From the NCBI GenBank assembly GCA_964574335.1, contig CAZNNH010000006.1:29119-93118 (forward strand): 64,000 nucleotides of DNA, given 5' to 3'. The position numbers and the translations under genes are program-made. Under the pieces are notes generated by a model. It was given only the letters and a program-made list of their open reading frames with translations. It was not told the origin of the DNA and did not search any database. This document shows positions 63,553-64,000 of this stretch, in pieces. How positions within the stretch are numbered: the first letter of the stretch is position 1; each line of letters begins with the position of its first letter. The stretch comes from CAZNNH01 sp964574335. Its GTDB lineage: Bacteria > Acidobacteriota > Vicinamibacteria > Fen-336.

Positions 63553-63566
63553 CCGACGGCACGCCG

Positions 63567-63594
63567 CCTCCCGAGGACGTCCCCCCTCGGGAGG
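63567..63594 (+). terminator. Hairpin after the second secreted-family gene
   Basis: CCTCCCGAGG and CCTCGGGAGG pair perfectly over ten bases around an eight-base loop. It lies between the stop at 63552 and the thiI start. There is no T-tract, so it may terminate or only stabilise the message. Confidence 0.45.
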
Positions 63595-63616
63595 TGGTGC
63601 GTCTGGCCGCTTCTCC

Positions 63617-64000
63617 GTGAAGGTCGTCCTCCACTATCACGAGATCGCGCTCAAGGGCAAGAATCGCCCCTTCTTCGTGGAGCGGCTGGCCCAGAACCTG
63701 CGTCAGGTGACGTCCGACCTCGACGGCGTGTCGGTCCAGAAGCTGGCCGGGAGGATCCAGCTCTCGGCCCCGGAGTCGCTCCCCTGGGAGGCGCTGCGGG
63801 AGAGGATCGGCTGGGCCTTCGGGGTGGTGGCCTTCGGCCGCGTCCTTTCCTCCCAGCCGGACCTCGCCGCCCTGGGCGAGGCGGCGGTGGCCGCGCTCCA
63901 GGGGCGCCGCTTCGGCTCTTTCCGGGTGCGCGCCAAGCGCTCCAACAAGTCTTTCCCCCACACCTCGCCCGAGATCGAGCGGGCGCTCGGGGCGCGGGTG
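63617..64000 (+). CDS. thiI: tRNA 4-thiouridine sulfurtransferase ThiI, N-terminal part (cut by window end)
   Basis: The frame from GTG at 63617 runs open to the window end, 128 codons. It reads VVLHYHEIALKGKNRPFF, the usual N-terminus of ThiI, then a THUMP-like region (FRVRAKRSNKSFPHTSPEIE) that binds tRNA. The catalytic PP-loop lies beyond the window. ThiI moves sulfur to uridine 8 of tRNA and, in some bacteria, to the thiamine thiazole. Confidence 0.88.
   Translation, partial: MKVVLHYHEIALKGKNRPFFVERLAQNLRQVTSDLDGVSVQKLAGRIQLSAPESLPWEALRERIGWAFGVVAFGRVLSSQPDLAALGEAAVAALQGRRFGSFRVRAKRSNKSFPHTSPEIERALGARV

Overview
The window is very GC-rich, densely coding DNA with no rRNA, tRNA, insertion sequence, phage gene or CRISPR array that I could find. 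Two 10-base runs of N (14566-14575 and 44858-44867) mark scaffold joins, so this is probably a draft or metagenome assembly. The gene set suggests a Gram-negative, probably aerobic or facultative heterotroph of the Acidobacteriota, perhaps a Thermoanaerobaculia-like lineage: an Oar-type TonB receptor, fused membrane/spermidine-synthase-like protein, a sigma-54 enhancer-binding protein, a propeller-GGDEF sensor, GH3/GH94 sugar enzymes and a bacterial saccharopine pathway. That placement is inference from gene content, not a search.

Layout. 1-11 kb: broken TonB receptor, TIM-barrel isomerase-like protein, FHA-GGDEF cyclase, deoC, then a leftward operon (10523 to 4538) of a spermidine-synthase-like membrane protein, a Tat-exported gluconate-dehydrogenase subunit-3 protein, a GMC oxidoreductase and a nine-heme membrane-anchored cytochrome c. 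10.6-19.3 kb: a secreted protein of an apparently undescribed family, a sialate O-acetylesterase, a lysine-ketoglutarate reductase/saccharopine dehydrogenase pair, and an SGNH hydrolase with a UGM-like flavoprotein. 19.4-22.9 kb: a tightly overlapped corrinoid protein, UroD-family protein and soluble histidine kinase whose input domain resembles DUF1638. 22.8-31.2 kb: GT-C-like membrane proteins, rhamnose isomerase and rhamnulokinase, an SMP-30 lactonase-like protein and a membrane-anchored SGNH hydrolase. 31.2-42 kb: MltD with LysM repeats, a sigma-54 activator, and two sigma-54 promoters in front of a PilZ protein and a subtilase with FLWNE repeats, then a propeller-GGDEF sensor. 42-51 kb: TetR regulator, GH3 glucosidase, bacteriohemerythrin, a PD40 propeller protein coupled to a PEGA-domain Ser/Thr kinase, and a GH94 cellobiose phosphorylase. 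51-64 kb: Fe-S related proteins (YkgJ-like, CDGSH, YgfZ), cobalamin adenosyltransferase, YjbQ, SDR, another GT-C-like protein, a SurA/DsbA-like lipoprotein, speA, a Nudix protein, the second member of the new secreted family, and the start of thiI.

Three themes deserve attention. First, 33.2-38.6 kb looks like a self-contained sigma-54 regulon: the activator gene is followed by two good -24/-12 promoters, each with a copy of an A-tract/CGGACC element roughly 130 bp upstream, one of them as a perfect 12-bp inverted repeat. Cyclic-di-GMP proteins lie in and beside this regulon. Second, the corrinoid/UroD/kinase cassette couples a one-carbon or corrinoid module to a two-component sensor. Third, several genes have a -10-like hexamer 5-8 nt before the start codon, which fits leaderless transcription. 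Genes are often translationally coupled through GTGA start/stop overlaps, and convergent genes overlap at their 3' ends.
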